Assembly: GCA_013399895.1 (NCBI GenBank)
Contig: VXBA01004862.1
Location: 511,802-575,801, forward strand
From: Serilophus lunatus
Lineage: Eukaryota; Chordata; Aves; Passeriformes; Eurylaimidae
Length of the DNA: 64,000 nt
Direction: 5' to 3'
Shown here: positions 37,519-50,000 of the stretch, one piece after another
Layout: every line of letters begins with the position of its first letter
Numbering within the stretch: position 1 is the stretch's first letter
Notes under the pieces: generated by a model
Databases searched by the model: none
The model's input: only the letters and a program-made list of their open reading frames with translations
What the model was told of the DNA's origin: nothing
Program-made: the position numbers and the translations under genes

Positions 37519-37552
37519 CAATGTAAGCCTACCTTCATTGTAAACCTACCTG
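37519..37552 (+). repeat. 17-bp imperfect tandem duplication
   Basis: CAATGTAAGCCTACCTT is followed by CATTGTAAACCTACCTG, with three differences over the unit. Confidence 0.75.
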
Positions 37553-38136
37553 AAATAACTCCTTGAACTTAGCAAGCGGGGTATAAGGACATAAGTGGAA
37601 GTCTACCAAGTAAGAGGTTTCAGGATTTTTCCTCTTCTGCTTGGGTTACCTACTATGGTGTGTTCAACCTAAAAAGCTGAGAAATTCAGGGAAGCCTTTC
37701 AGAATGAACATGCTGACCACCCTGTAAGTGCAGTGCTTTTTTCCAAGAAAAATTGATGTATCTAGGACAAAGATCCTGAAATACAGAAAACATAGTGAAT
37801 GGATTTGGCTCTTAATTCAATCTGAGCACACCACTGTAAATCCAGACTAATGATTTTGATTCTGGGAGAAGTGGTTAAGGCTGCTGGTGACCAGACATTC
37901 ACTTCCTACCACTCATCAGAATTTATAGGGTTTGCGTGGGCAGTAACAGAAAATCTGCTATAGCTCAAGTTGCAAGGGAGGTGACAGAGGTGGTGTGCAG
38001 CCTGTTGGATTTCATCTTGATCCCAGACTGAGGTCAAATGGACTCTCTGAGAAGCCTTTTTATTTTGCCCCCGTCACAATAGGAGGTCTATTCCGATTCT
38101 ATAAATAACAGTAACAATCAAATTGTTATTCTAAAG

Positions 38137-38160
38137 TATTGTTATTGCGAAATAACAATA
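38137..38160. repeat. Perfect 10-bp inverted repeat with a GCGA loop
   Basis: TATTGTTATT (38137-38146) and AATAACAATA (38151-38160) are exact reverse complements separated by GCGA. A second smaller inverted pair, AACAAT and ATTGTT, lies at 38113-38127, so the 50-bp stretch is rich in AACAAT/ATTGTT elements. Confidence 0.88.
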
Positions 38161-41100
38161 AATTAAGGAATGTGGGGGCACTTTGTAAACCTAAAGCAAA
38201 TTCTAAATCAAATCCACAATCTTTCTTTAAATCAAATAAATTCTAAAACTTTCTAAAAGTTTAAATGGTTTTATGATAAGTGTCCTGCAAGTAGGAGACG
38301 GGTGAAGTGCTGAAGTGTCAGGTACTGGATCTTTATTTCATGTTAGCTTTTCAAATATTACACTTCTTCCAGAAGCATAAAAGGCAAAAAAATCTGATCA
38401 AGCTGAAGAGCATTCTAACAGCAAATAGCCCTAAAACACACTCCACAGCTAACTGCAGCAGGGCCTTATATTATAATTTAGTAAATGCCACAAACGAACT
38501 GCAGCTGTTAATTGACGTGGCTGGAAGTTGGAGAAGGCTGATGACTTCTGATACCTGTGTTTTCTTGCATTTTACAGTCTGGAAAACTGATAGTGTGTAA
38601 AAAGCCATCAAGTATCATCTTCAGAAACTCTAAAAGTGTCTTTTCTTTTGTAGTTACTTTTTTTAATAATTCATTACTGTAGCAGTAAACCAGTACTGAA
38701 AACCAGTTGTTGCTTTCCTCCTTGACGGTAGAGCTGCTGTCTACCATCAGTTCTCACTTAGAGCTTGATCCAAAATCAACAGGGGAAAAAATGTGTATTT
38801 ACCTGGTTGGGTTTTGGATTTGGCCTGTTTTAATTAAAAAACTGGAAGATGCTGTTTTTCTTCAAGTGCATGCAGTGACTACTGTATTTAAACTGCTGTG
38901 CCATGCAACGTATTTCTGCATGTTCAGAAGCAGCTCGTAACTGTGATTTGTTATTTACCTGGCAAAATTTTGTTCAGCTTTACCAACATCTGTGCTTAGC
39001 TTTCTTGTATTATAAAATCAGAGCAATCACACTCAGTTTTAAAATAAAAATATGCTAATGGGAATCATACCCAGGTCTGACTGAAAAAACTGATGGCGGG
39101 TTGTTTTATTGTCTTTTATACTCTGAGCAGATAATCCCTAGGAATGGTTGTTGGCTGTCTAACCATATGTGTTAAACAGAAAAACTGGCTTTGAGGCAGC
39201 AACTATTTCCAGCTCCCTAAAACCTTTAGCTCTCTGCTCTTCCAAAAAGGATACGGTTGGGAAAGTTTGAGTTCGTCTTTCGCATATTTCTGATTCTTCA
39301 GTAACCTTCCTGTTTGTTTTTCAGCACAAGCATTGACTTCACCTTTTCGAATTGTGTTTGCGAACAAGAACAGTGTGATTTTACTGCTCTTGTCAAAGGC
39401 ATCTAATATATTAAGGAATAAAGCAGGTTGCAGGACATAGTGAGGGGAAAAAACCTGAACTGCTTCTAGTCTTGCTCTTGGTTGAGCTAAGCAGATTTTT
39501 ACAGTGGTCTTCGATGAGCCTGAGGGAATAAAATAAAGATAAGGGTGCAGAGAAGGTGGCTTGAGATCTTCAGTATATCTGCTGCTGTATAAGGATGGTA
39601 GGAGGGATAGAGAAAGAACTCTCCTGACTCTCAGGGTAGCTCATGGGCCCACTGGAGGATGTGACTGTTCCAGGGCTGCTATCCTGTGTCCTGTGCCCTG
39701 TTGCTAGTGGGACCCAGTGGCTGAGCTCCCTGAACCAGTTCTTTGGCAGAAAATGAGTTGTTTGAGTAAGGAGGTAGCATGGGATGGACAGGACCACAGC
39801 ACATTTAAAGCAGCTTAACACTGCCATGAAGCCTCTGCTTCCTGGGAGGAAGAACTTGTCTGCTTCTAGCCTTTGGAAATGTGTAGCTCCACTGTGTTTG
39901 GAAAGGAGGTAAAGCACCTTGTCTTAGCTTTGACGAGATTAGAGGATGGTGGTAAATTTTGTGCTGTAATAGTAGGAATTGCTGCTAGGCTTAAATTAAA
40001 TCCTTTAATGATTTTCTTCAGAAACATATCTGGTTTTGAGTTGGAGGGGTCTTTGAAAGCTTGTCAGGCCAAGTAATCTTTGTCCCACTCAAGTCCTTTG
40101 ATATCTGAAGATAAGTAAAATGCAGCTGTTTATTCCAGTGAAGTCTGGCAGCAAATTACTGTAACTTCTCTGTTCCACCTTTCATGTGCAAATGATGAGA
40201 GTGGATAATCATTATCTTTCTACAAGTTTATTAAGCAACTTTAAAAACATAAAGTTTTTAATCTGGCTTGTCAGACATAAACACAAAACAGGCTTAGATT
40301 TTGTTGCTGGCATGGTTAGTGGTACCTGGAGCTGAGCAGAGCCAGCATGAGGCTGCTTCTCTCTTGCTCCTTGAAAACTCCATTTTTAGCATATGATGAT
40401 TTTCTTCACCAGTTACTTCAATTGCAGCCAGAACAGCTGCTAAGCCAGAATTTTCTGTGAAAGGGAGGAAAGCATGTGGAAATAGCATAGCCCACAGATA
40501 GGCTTTGTGGAATTTATCGATAACTGATAGTGGGAACTGCTGCAGAAACATGTGCTGCATAAATATTTGGGTACAGTAAGCACAGTAAACATTTGTCCCA
40601 CTTCTGTCTGTGTTAAAGCTACTTGGGGTTTGGTTTCAGTTTCAAAGTTTAATAACTTAATAATAAATACACATAACCAAACATATTAATAATAAAAATA
40701 GACTTTAACAGTTGGTACTTCTCAAAAATTGCATCAAGCTGGTAGCAGCACCACACATTGTGCACAGTGAATTTAGACTAAAAAAACTTGTTTACAGTGG
40801 GAACTCGCGCAGCCTTTAGTAAGAACCTCTGCTCAACACCATGCTTGGATTCAGCCGGTAACCCGCATAAGAACAAGCAAATAAACACGGTTCTGTCCCT
40901 CCAAACTTGTGTTTGTTGTCTTAGAGTTGTGGATTGCTGCTCTGAGAGTACTTAAAGGATCTTCCTAATTGTGTCTATTCAAAGAGAGTAGCAAGTAAAA
41001 CTCTTGTTTTCTTCCTTGGTCATATCCTTTTTATTTGAGGTAGTGAAGCTACTCCTGACAGGTGGCTTGGCTGTATAAAAACATTGTTGAGGAAGACTTG

Positions 41101-43599
41101 TCAAATGATCTGCCTCTGTTAAGGTCCCTATGAGAGGAATTTTCCACTATTTATCTTTTCTTACCTTAGTAGTCAAAACAAGAGATTCTATTTCCTGGTC
41201 ATGGCTCAGGTTTTTTCCTGTTGTCATTTCCTTTCTGTAAGTGATGGAAACAAATATAATGTGATAATAATGAAATAATGAAAGTGGACAGTCTCCTCTT
41301 GACACCAGATTTTATCTGACAAGACCTCACAAACTCAAAGAAGCTTTCATATAGAAAGGGAAGGTAGATGGCACAGTACAAATACTAACATGAACTCAAG
41401 ATTCAAGCCTTCAGGAATAGGTTTTCTGCAAAATTTTTGAAGTACTGTTAAACTTCTCGGTACACTAAAGGGCTTAGTAGTACTTAGTTGGTAGACTCTT
41501 GCACTGAAAGGAAGCATGCAGGAAAGAGTATTTCTGCTTGGTGTTTGTTGAAAAAGTAACTCCAAATACAACTCAGCAAATATAAATCCACTCAAACTAT
41601 TATTTTAAGTGTCTGAAAGCTTCTTTTTTCTCTTGCCTGTGTTGCTGGGATTGCACGTTCCAAGTTTAAATGTGTCAGCGTTAATACTTCTTAAGAACTC
41701 AGTAGTTTTCAGGTCCAAGAGAGAAAGCAGCTTGGGGGAGATTGAAAGAACTCTTTCTTGAACCTGACCCTGATGATGATCTGCTTGGATCTTATTTTTT
41801 CCTCTGTGCTATGTTTAGAGTAGCAATGAATCCTGTGGGAATATTAAGGAAACTATTAACCTAGAAAACTTCACTGTTGTTCTTGCTCTTCAGTGCCCTG
41901 CCATATGCTGATACTAAGTAGCCTCTAAAAACTTCACGTGAACAACTTCTACACCCCTCATCTCCCCCACTACCCCCGATTTTCTTGTATTTTCTCCCTT
42001 CCACTTCTTTCTCCGAGGTATCGCTTTTTCTTCCTTTCAGCTCTCTGCTTTCTACACCTTGCCATAGCTTTTTAATTTAAGCTCTGCAAGGCTGTTGCTT
42101 TCTGGGCACAAGAACACGTGTTAGGTGAAAGCACACGAGTGCTAGTCCTGTTTTACTCCCAGCACTAGAAGAAGGCTTGGAGGGTATTGACATCAGTGGA
42201 GCAGTGCGGCAGTGAAGGAACAGATGTGGAAATAGCAGTTAGTGAGTAGAATTGACCTTTTAACATGAGTCTTAGACTAGTTAGTTTTCTTCTCTGATTA
42301 TCCCTTTGCATTAGAAATAATAAAGGACTTGAGAATTAAAACAACAACCAACCAAAAACTCTTGTGAAATTTTGGAAGAGAATGCTTATTTAATTTGAAT
42401 TTATATATGAATAAAAAATTCTGTACTGCCTAGTGTCTTTGGAAATTGAAGAGTTGGAATCCACTGGAGTTGGCATGGCAAGGGTACTGCAAGGGTATCC
42501 AGCTGCTGGCAGTGGACAGCTCTGAGACAGCCTTTTTTTGCCTCTTCAGTGGCTGTAGGTGAACACAACCATTTTCTTTAAAGCTGAGGTACCAATTTAG
42601 GATTTTAAAAGGCCTAATGCTGTTTCCCTCATCTCTGGATACCAGGAAGGTGTCATGAGAGGAAGTCTGTTAGTTATGAGCTCGGGATGGACTCTGGTGG
42701 CAGCCTGTTTGTTCACTTTATTAGCCTGGTTTAGTGTGGCCTTGTTTTCATTCTGCCAAGCAGTTTGATAGTTTTAGTAATATGTATCCAGCAGATGCAG
42801 TGATTTTGTTTACAAAATAATGTAATCTGTACATTTTTGCTTTTGTGCACTTACTAAGGTCTTGTTTTAAATGCAGCTGACATGAGTAGAGGGGAGAAAA
42901 AACCATTGTGTTTAAAAAAACCACATTTATGTAGTAAACCATAGTTTCTTGCAGTTTGGGGGGAATTCCTTCTGACCCTGAATAGAGGAATGCTTTATAG
43001 TAGAGCCCATAAATAAGTCTAAGAGTAGTGCCTTGGTGGCTACTAATAAGAAAAACTAGAGCTTCCTAGTCTTTTGTTCCTTGAAGCTGCATAATTCTAA
43101 CATGCCTTATCCTTTGTAGAGAGGGGGAAATAAAAGTATAGCATATTTGGAGTACAGTGTGCAACAAATTTTTTTGAAATTTTGTTTCAGAGGAACTCTT
43201 AGCTGAGACAAAGAGTATCAATGCAGGAGGATTGACTATCTTCTGTGGCTGCATTATTCTTCAGTCACTCAAAAGTGCACTGGATGCTGGTGCATTGGTT
43301 TTAAAATATCTGCATGTTAGATGAGGAGACAATAGCATATAGGGAGTGAACACTTATGCATCAAACCCTAGTACAGGATTTGCCTGTGCCTCTCCCAAAA
43401 TGTGAGCTCATTGTTTTCCGTGTTAAATTGAACTTGGGTCATACACTGTTACGATTCAAAAGTTGTTTCTTCATCCGTGAGGTTTGTTCATGATGGAGTT
43501 ACTTTTCTGTGTGGATAGCCACACGATGTCTCTATCATTTATCAGCTTGTACTTGAAAGGTTGTATCCCAAGCGTTTCCCCTGGACAGGCAATAATTGA

Positions 43600-43647
43600 G
43601 GTCAAACATTGTTGACAATGACCTGCTGGTGAGCTCAACATTTGCAT
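43600..43647. promoter_or_regulatory. Candidate composite motif cluster (half-sites, SOX-like pair, octamer)
   Basis: A nested inverted arrangement carries GGTCA (43600-43604) and TGACC (43619-43623), with CATTGT and ACAATG as inverted arms inside it (43607-43620). An octamer ATTTGCAT follows at 43640-43647. These resemble nuclear-receptor half-sites, SOX-type sites and a POU octamer. Function is inference only. Confidence 0.2.
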
Positions 43648-45667
43648 GGGTGACTGAAAATGTTAATTCTGGTCATGATTTTCTCTAGATCTCACTAACA
43701 CCTTTTGTATAAATAGAGCAAGCTCAGAGGCACATCAGATTATGTTTTCATTTGATTTCAGTGATTGTGTGGCTGGTGCCTTTCTGATCTTGTCAAGGTA
43801 TCTGTGCTTGCACCGGGCCATGACTATGAAAAACAGGAAACTTTATTATTTGACTTCAGTCTTCTGTTCAGGTCTGTTGCCTTTTGCTTGTGGATGCAAA
43901 GATGCTGGTGGAAACAATTGTGGAATTTCCCCTGCTCTGTTTTTTTGGTGGACTTCAAAGCATTCTGACAGCATTACCTGGCAGCTCTTGTCACAATGTA
44001 AAGTTCTGTTTGTTAAAATTTGTTGCACTGAGAGAAGTTGAACAGCTGTCTTCAGGCTCCCCTGAGGGTCCCAGCCTGCCCTCTGAAAGAGCACTGCCTT
44101 CTGCTGTATTTTACTTTAGGTAGGATTTAATTTCCCCTTCTTTGATGTGTTTGGCTATCATACCATAACATACCTCCCCCTGCCACACAGTTTCCCAGTC
44201 ACCTGGCAAGGGATGTGCTGAGTAACAATGAGGTATGGTACCTATGGGTTGTAATACAGGGTCTGTGTTAGAGGTCTTTCTTTGCTGTACACCAATCTCT
44301 ATCCAGCACTACAAGGCACTCTGGGGCATTGGGAGGGTTTTAAGCTCATCTCACAGGCATGCCATGTCATCAAGATGGGATGGAGAGGAGTGGAGGAGCT
44401 CTGGGAGAAGCTGCAGACTGGATATCTTTTGTGATTTAACATGTGCTGCTGTGGGCACAGTGGCTTGGCAGTACCTCAGAACCCATGTCCTATCTCTAAA
44501 ATGTTCCCAGAAGTAGCTGCCCACAGGAGGCAGCTCATGGGTTGCAGATCACAGGAAACAGCTTACCACAATAAACTTGTCTTCCTCTGCTGAGATGACC
44601 CCTCAGCAAGGGTACGTGTCATCTGCATCAGCTCTGGCAAGTGCATGGTGGTGGTGAGCAAGAGGAAGGATGTTGTTGGACATGTGCACAAACACCTGTC
44701 TTACAGTGCTCTTCACCAGTGTCAATCGCCAGATCCTGTGGAGACCATCCCTGCAACTAACTTGTCCTGCCTCTGGATGCCTGGAATAAGGCTGAACAGC
44801 TGTATTTCCCTGGGTGTGTTTTTTTAGCACTTCACTTTTTTTGGTCCCAGTTCAGCTGGTAAGTGGTGGTGATGTCCCACACCCTTCCTCTCACGAGTTG
44901 CATCCTGAGATGGAAGATCCATATTGCATCATGAGGAAGTGCTGGAGGTGCAGAGTGTGGTGCAGGTGCCTTTCTACCATGATGGGTGTCATACAGTGTG
45001 TGGGTAGCATGCTTTTGAGTCTTGTTGGTCTAGTTTATGGGTGTGTGCTTATCTTGGAAAATCAGAGTTACTAGCTCCATCTGTCTTCAGAAATGTTATT
45101 GCCTCTGCCTCAGACCACTTCAGTTCCATGTGGATGTTTCAAGAGAGCTGGGAGAGATCAGTGTGAAGAAGGTCTTGTGTATGTGCAGCAGCAGCAGCTG
45201 TGAGAGGAATTGTTTCTCTGCTAGCGTATTAATCTGGTTAGCTAGGTTGCTTGCCAGCAACCAACCGTCTTGCTGAGTGGTACCTTTCCATGGTAGTCTC
45301 TTGCAAATGGTGTGAACTGAGCAATTCCAGCAAACCAGGCCTCTTAGAGACCTCCTGGCACTACAAGGCATGTCAGTGTCAGTGGCATAAATTGCTGGAT
45401 AGCTGCTTGCACATAGAAGAGCTTGCATCCCTGGAGGAGTCATTGTGGAGGGAATGCTGCTGGAAGTGTTTCTAGCATTGTGCTGAGATCCAAAGGTTCT
45501 TAAAGGCACCTTGCTACAGTCCCGTGTTTGTAAGGTGCACAGAGGGTCTGACATGGCTTTGCATCCCTCTTCCACGATGTGGCTTTGTCAGCTCATGTGA
45601 ACTGGAAGGGCTTACAGAGCAGAACACACTCGTGCTCTAAGCCATGCATTTATGGGGTTTAGGTCCC

Positions 45668-45738
45668 TGCTTATTGCATGGGCGTTGGACTAGATGACCT
45701 TTAAAGGTACCTTCCAACCCAAACTAATCTGTGATTAC
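45668..45738 (+). mobile_element. CR1 LINE, short 3' end
   Basis: About 70 bp with GTTGGACTAGATGACCTTTA, AAGGTACCTTCCAACCCAAA and a single decayed terminal TCTGTGATT. Only the extreme 3' tail is recognisable. Confidence 0.85.
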
Positions 45739-47060
45739 TCAGATGTGATTCCTGCTGTCTTGCTGAGACATTGTTCTCTGACTTTTAGTGTTTTTACTGT
45801 TTCAAGGCAAACATAAGATTTGCTTATGTTATTAGCTTTCATACAGCCTAAAATAAATCAGGAATGCTTGTTATTCAATGCAGTGAACCCTGTCCTCTTG
45901 AACACAGTGTTTGGCTATAGTGGACACGGATGGGCTTTGCGAGCTCATCCAACATGTGAATACCAGAGGCTGGTGCACTTTGGTGCAGAGCACGAGGGCA
46001 GAATTCAGTATCAAAGGGGAAGTCTTGTCCCTGTGCAGGTGCAATCTAGGTCTCTTTAGGCTCACACAGCACCTAACTTCAACTGTGCACTTGGATGCTT
46101 TATTAATTTGCAGATCGGGTCACTCTGAGATTGCTGTCTTCATACCTCTCAGATTTCTTCCAGAATCTCTCTATCCTGAAACAGAAAGTTGTGGTAGAAT
46201 TCAAAATGCAGAGGGAGAATGCACAGGAAATATCTATGGGAAAGATGGGAGGGGGGGGAAAAAACCGGGAAAAATAAAGAGGCAAAATCTCATTGGTTTT
46301 AAAAAGAAAGCTAGTAAGGACTTCAGTTCTGAATTCACATTGTCTGCAAAACATTGCTTCCTGGGTCTTTTGCCTCAAGACTTTTTTTAATGTGGTAAAA
46401 ACATGAATAATTTTGAAACTAATCATCAGCTTAACTCTTTATAGTACTTAGCATTGCAAGCAACTGGCTTGAAACAGTAGTTGTTCTGCACAGCAATTTG
46501 AGAGGCCTAAGCAGCTGATACCTCGTTATCTGACTAAAATGGCTTTTGGAGAAACCCTACCAGGGAGGACATCACATGGAGCCTGGATGTTGAATTTGAG
46601 TGGTAAAGGACAGAATATGACTCAAGCATTATGTCGATGGCACTGAGAATATTGGCACTTGGAAGAAACAGAGTGGTTGCATGTAATATGTGTCTGTATT
46701 TGTTACGTTCATCTAGATCTCAACATCATCTAGCTTGAATGTCAGTAAAATAAAGTTATGCTTTAAGGCGTGGAAGAGTAGAGCTGCTGCGACACAGCCC
46801 TGAAGTTGTCTGCACTGTAGTGCTTCTACAGGGAACTTTTCTTTTTTGTTGTTAAGAATGGTGCTTCTTTTGGAAACAGAAGATGGGAGACTGATGATTG
46901 CTGAGCTACTAGATCACAAATGGTGTGCCTGCCAGGGTGGTGGCAGAGTCACTGCCACTAGCCACTCCTGAATAATGTAATCATTTCCATGATAAAACAC
47001 ATGAGCTTTTGCAACTTGCAGAACTTTGCTTTCCCAACAGTTGCAGGTGGGTAAGCTTGC

Positions 47061-47080
47061 TTTTTTTTTTTTTTTTTTTT
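47061..47080. repeat. T homopolymer (20 bases)
   Basis: An uninterrupted T run in intron 2, preceded by GGTAAGCTTGC. It is followed by CTCTTG, so it also looks like a polypyrimidine tract, but no coding exon follows. Confidence 0.95.
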
Positions 47081-50000
47081 CTCTTGTGATTTGCAAGTTA
47101 TATGCCTAACACTTTATCATCCCACTAGGAGCTGGGTGAACAGCTTTTGCACTGGTCTGATAAGTTTTCATTGAAGAAAACAATCATCAAGAGTTTTTAA
47201 GACACTTGGATCCCATCCCACTTAGTTACTTTTAATGATAACAAAAAAAAACCCTAAAGGGTTTGGGTATGTTTTCTTGTGCACCTACAACTTAAATCTA
47301 CATCAGCTGGGAAATAGTTGCCACCTAGTAGTTTTAAAATAGTTATGGTGAGTAATCTGCTCAGAACATATGTATACATTTCTGAATGGTTTACTTTGAT
47401 TAAAAAGACTTGTCAAATGCAGAGTTCCACAGTTTTTCAGAAAGTTGTTTCCTGGCTGTCGTTTGCTCTCTCTATTCACCAGCATGGTAACTCTGCTGTT
47501 CTGTGCTGCTTATTTGTAGCCTGTTTCCTAGTCCTCTGGGGTAATGACCAGGTGAGATTCAAAGCTGATATGCCAGGTTGAATTAAAGGTCTGTAAAGGC
47601 TCCAAGGAGAGGAATTTCTTCTCCAAATTGCTTTAGAACATTCTGAGTCCTTGTATGTGAAGGCAGTTGTGCCTGACAGCTCAGAGGATGTGACATGACC
47701 AATGCAAGACAAAAACACTCATGTCTGTGGGAACTCTCTTGCCCAACAGATGTGTAAATTGAGAGCTGTTAAACAGCTTCTTCTCTTCAGATATGGTGTA
47801 TTTGCCTGTTTTCAAAGCAAAAGATGGTGTTTAAAGGGAAGACTACAACCACAGCCATTTTCATCATGGTTATTTCTGTGTCAGTTCCTCTAGAAATGCT
47901 TGATATGGTGACTTGTGCCTGAGCTTTAAGCACAGATTCAAAGGAAGGAAGGGAGTTTTATTTCAACTGTTTTGAAACTGTGTGGCTTACAATCTTTTTA
48001 TGTCATGAGATATATTTACAAGAAGTCTCAGGCATATGTTATTCCCTGCTGCACTTGGTGTGTCAAAAATTGGAGAGAAACGTCACTTCATACATAAAGT
48101 CAGTAACTTTTTCAGGCCCTCTTTGAGATGAAGAATTTTCATTCATTTATTTTGAAGAAAGCCAACAAAACAAACCTAACAGCCATTTTTTTTTCGTGTG
48201 TTGACTGTCTTCTGCAACTGTTGGGAGATGTTACAGGTCCAGTTTTATTACCTCAGCAGAAGCTGGATAATAGCTCCCGTGCTAGTGTGACACATTTAAA
48301 ACAGTCAAAAGTTGCTGCAGAACACATCACTTCTGTGAGTAAAGAGAGGAGCTGTGTTGTGGGTGTGTTGTCTCATGTACCTGTATTATCTTTGAGAGGC
48401 AGGTGAGATACTGGCTCCTTAAATAACAACTCTGGTCTTAAGCAAGCGTTTCATAACAAAGTTATTTGACTCATCAGCTGCTGGGAATAGCAGCCCAGGT
48501 CCATTTTGCTTGTGGGGAAAGGGTTCCATGGGAGAGGTTTTGTGAAGGCTTAGCACAATTATCTGCCTGCAACTGCATTACTCTGTGTTTTCTCTTGTGG
48601 TTGGAATGCAGTGTGGTGGTAAATTGCTTAAGCTTGGGGCATGAGGTCCTCTCCTGGGCTGCTCTGTGCAGCTGCATGGTCCTTTTGCAGAAAAAAGGAG
48701 AATAAGACCTTATTTTGGAGTGCTGCCACTGTGTCTGCTGAATCATAACCATGAAAACTGCTGAAGGGGGTCGGTGCTAAATAACAAGTGTTGTATGCCA
48801 ATGGTTATTTTTGGTGGTTTCAATTACAATCCTCCTTTCTCTGAGAACCACGCTGGTGTTTGTGTAAAAGGATGCTGAATAGCAACAGCAAAGCCACTGA
48901 GTGTACCAAAGCCAAATCTGAAGAAGAGTGGACACGTTTGCAGCAATGTGCCTGCCCTTCTCAGCTGTTCCAGCCTGTGACCCTCAGACTCTTGCTTGTG
49001 TAAACATAGATGGAAGCACTCACGGACGTTTTTATTTAGGAACAATATCAGGAGGCTTAGCTGGGAAGAGGCAGCACAGAGGATGGAGCAGTTGTTAGGC
49101 TGTTCATACTTTGTCTCAGTGGGAAAATATGAATGCATTTAATACTGTATTTGCAGTCTTGGCTGGCTGGGACCCAGCACCTGACCGTGGTGCCTGCAGG
49201 GATTGCTTTGGCTTTTAGTACATGGAAGAAGGAAAAACACTTGGGGAGCTTATTAGTGGGTTGAGAAGAGCAACCTTCATTTCTTTCTTTCACTTTTCTC
49301 TTTCTGCTTTTTTTTCCCCCCTATTCTTTCAGCAACATTCACTGTTTAGATATCTTTTGAATAAATGGAGGAAACTTTCTGACTTCTGTTTTGAGGGGAA
49401 GCCAGGAGTGACTAACATTCCTTAATCTGATTTTATTGTACATTCTTGTCTTGGATATGTTTTTTCTTCTTTCCCTAACCAGAGGAAGAAAACAATCTCT
49501 GATGCAAGTGGCTTCTAAGCTCTGTCTTCCTGTAGCTCCACATGTAGCTCTCTATATGCATTTGGGAACTGACTTTGCTTATTGGTTGTTTTTTTTTCTT
49601 GCCACAGGTCTTTCTGCAAACTGTGACTTGAATCAAAGCAGGAGGGAGTTCAGATACTGGGAGTCCCTGGTGTCAGCTGAGACAGGCAGCAGATAATCCT
49701 TGCTCTGTTCTGTACATTCATTAGCATTCTAGAAATACCTGACATGTCTGTTTCCTGATTAGGAGGTCTCTAGTCAAATGCTTATTTTCTCACAGAGAAC
49801 AAAGCATTCAGAATTTGTCTGGAAAAATTTAGTACTGCTTTTCCATGCTCATAACTGTGGCTTTTTTTTTTATTTGCACGTGTCGTTTCATTTGTGTGTG
49901 TGTCCTTGTTTGTCAGGGACCTCTCTGCAAACAGACAGAGCTTGCTCCCTGCACCCCATTAATTTCAATTTCTGCTTCTTCCTTTAACTGGCAGATGCGG

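Noticed and set aside
45911..46390. 159-codon open frame (+)
   Set aside because: Same chance argument. Residue composition is random-looking, and the overlapping minus-strand frames are equally open.
47041..47080. T runs at 47061 and 30608 as antisense poly(A) tails of retrogenes
   Set aside because: No reverse-strand coding remnants or target-site duplications are visible beside them.
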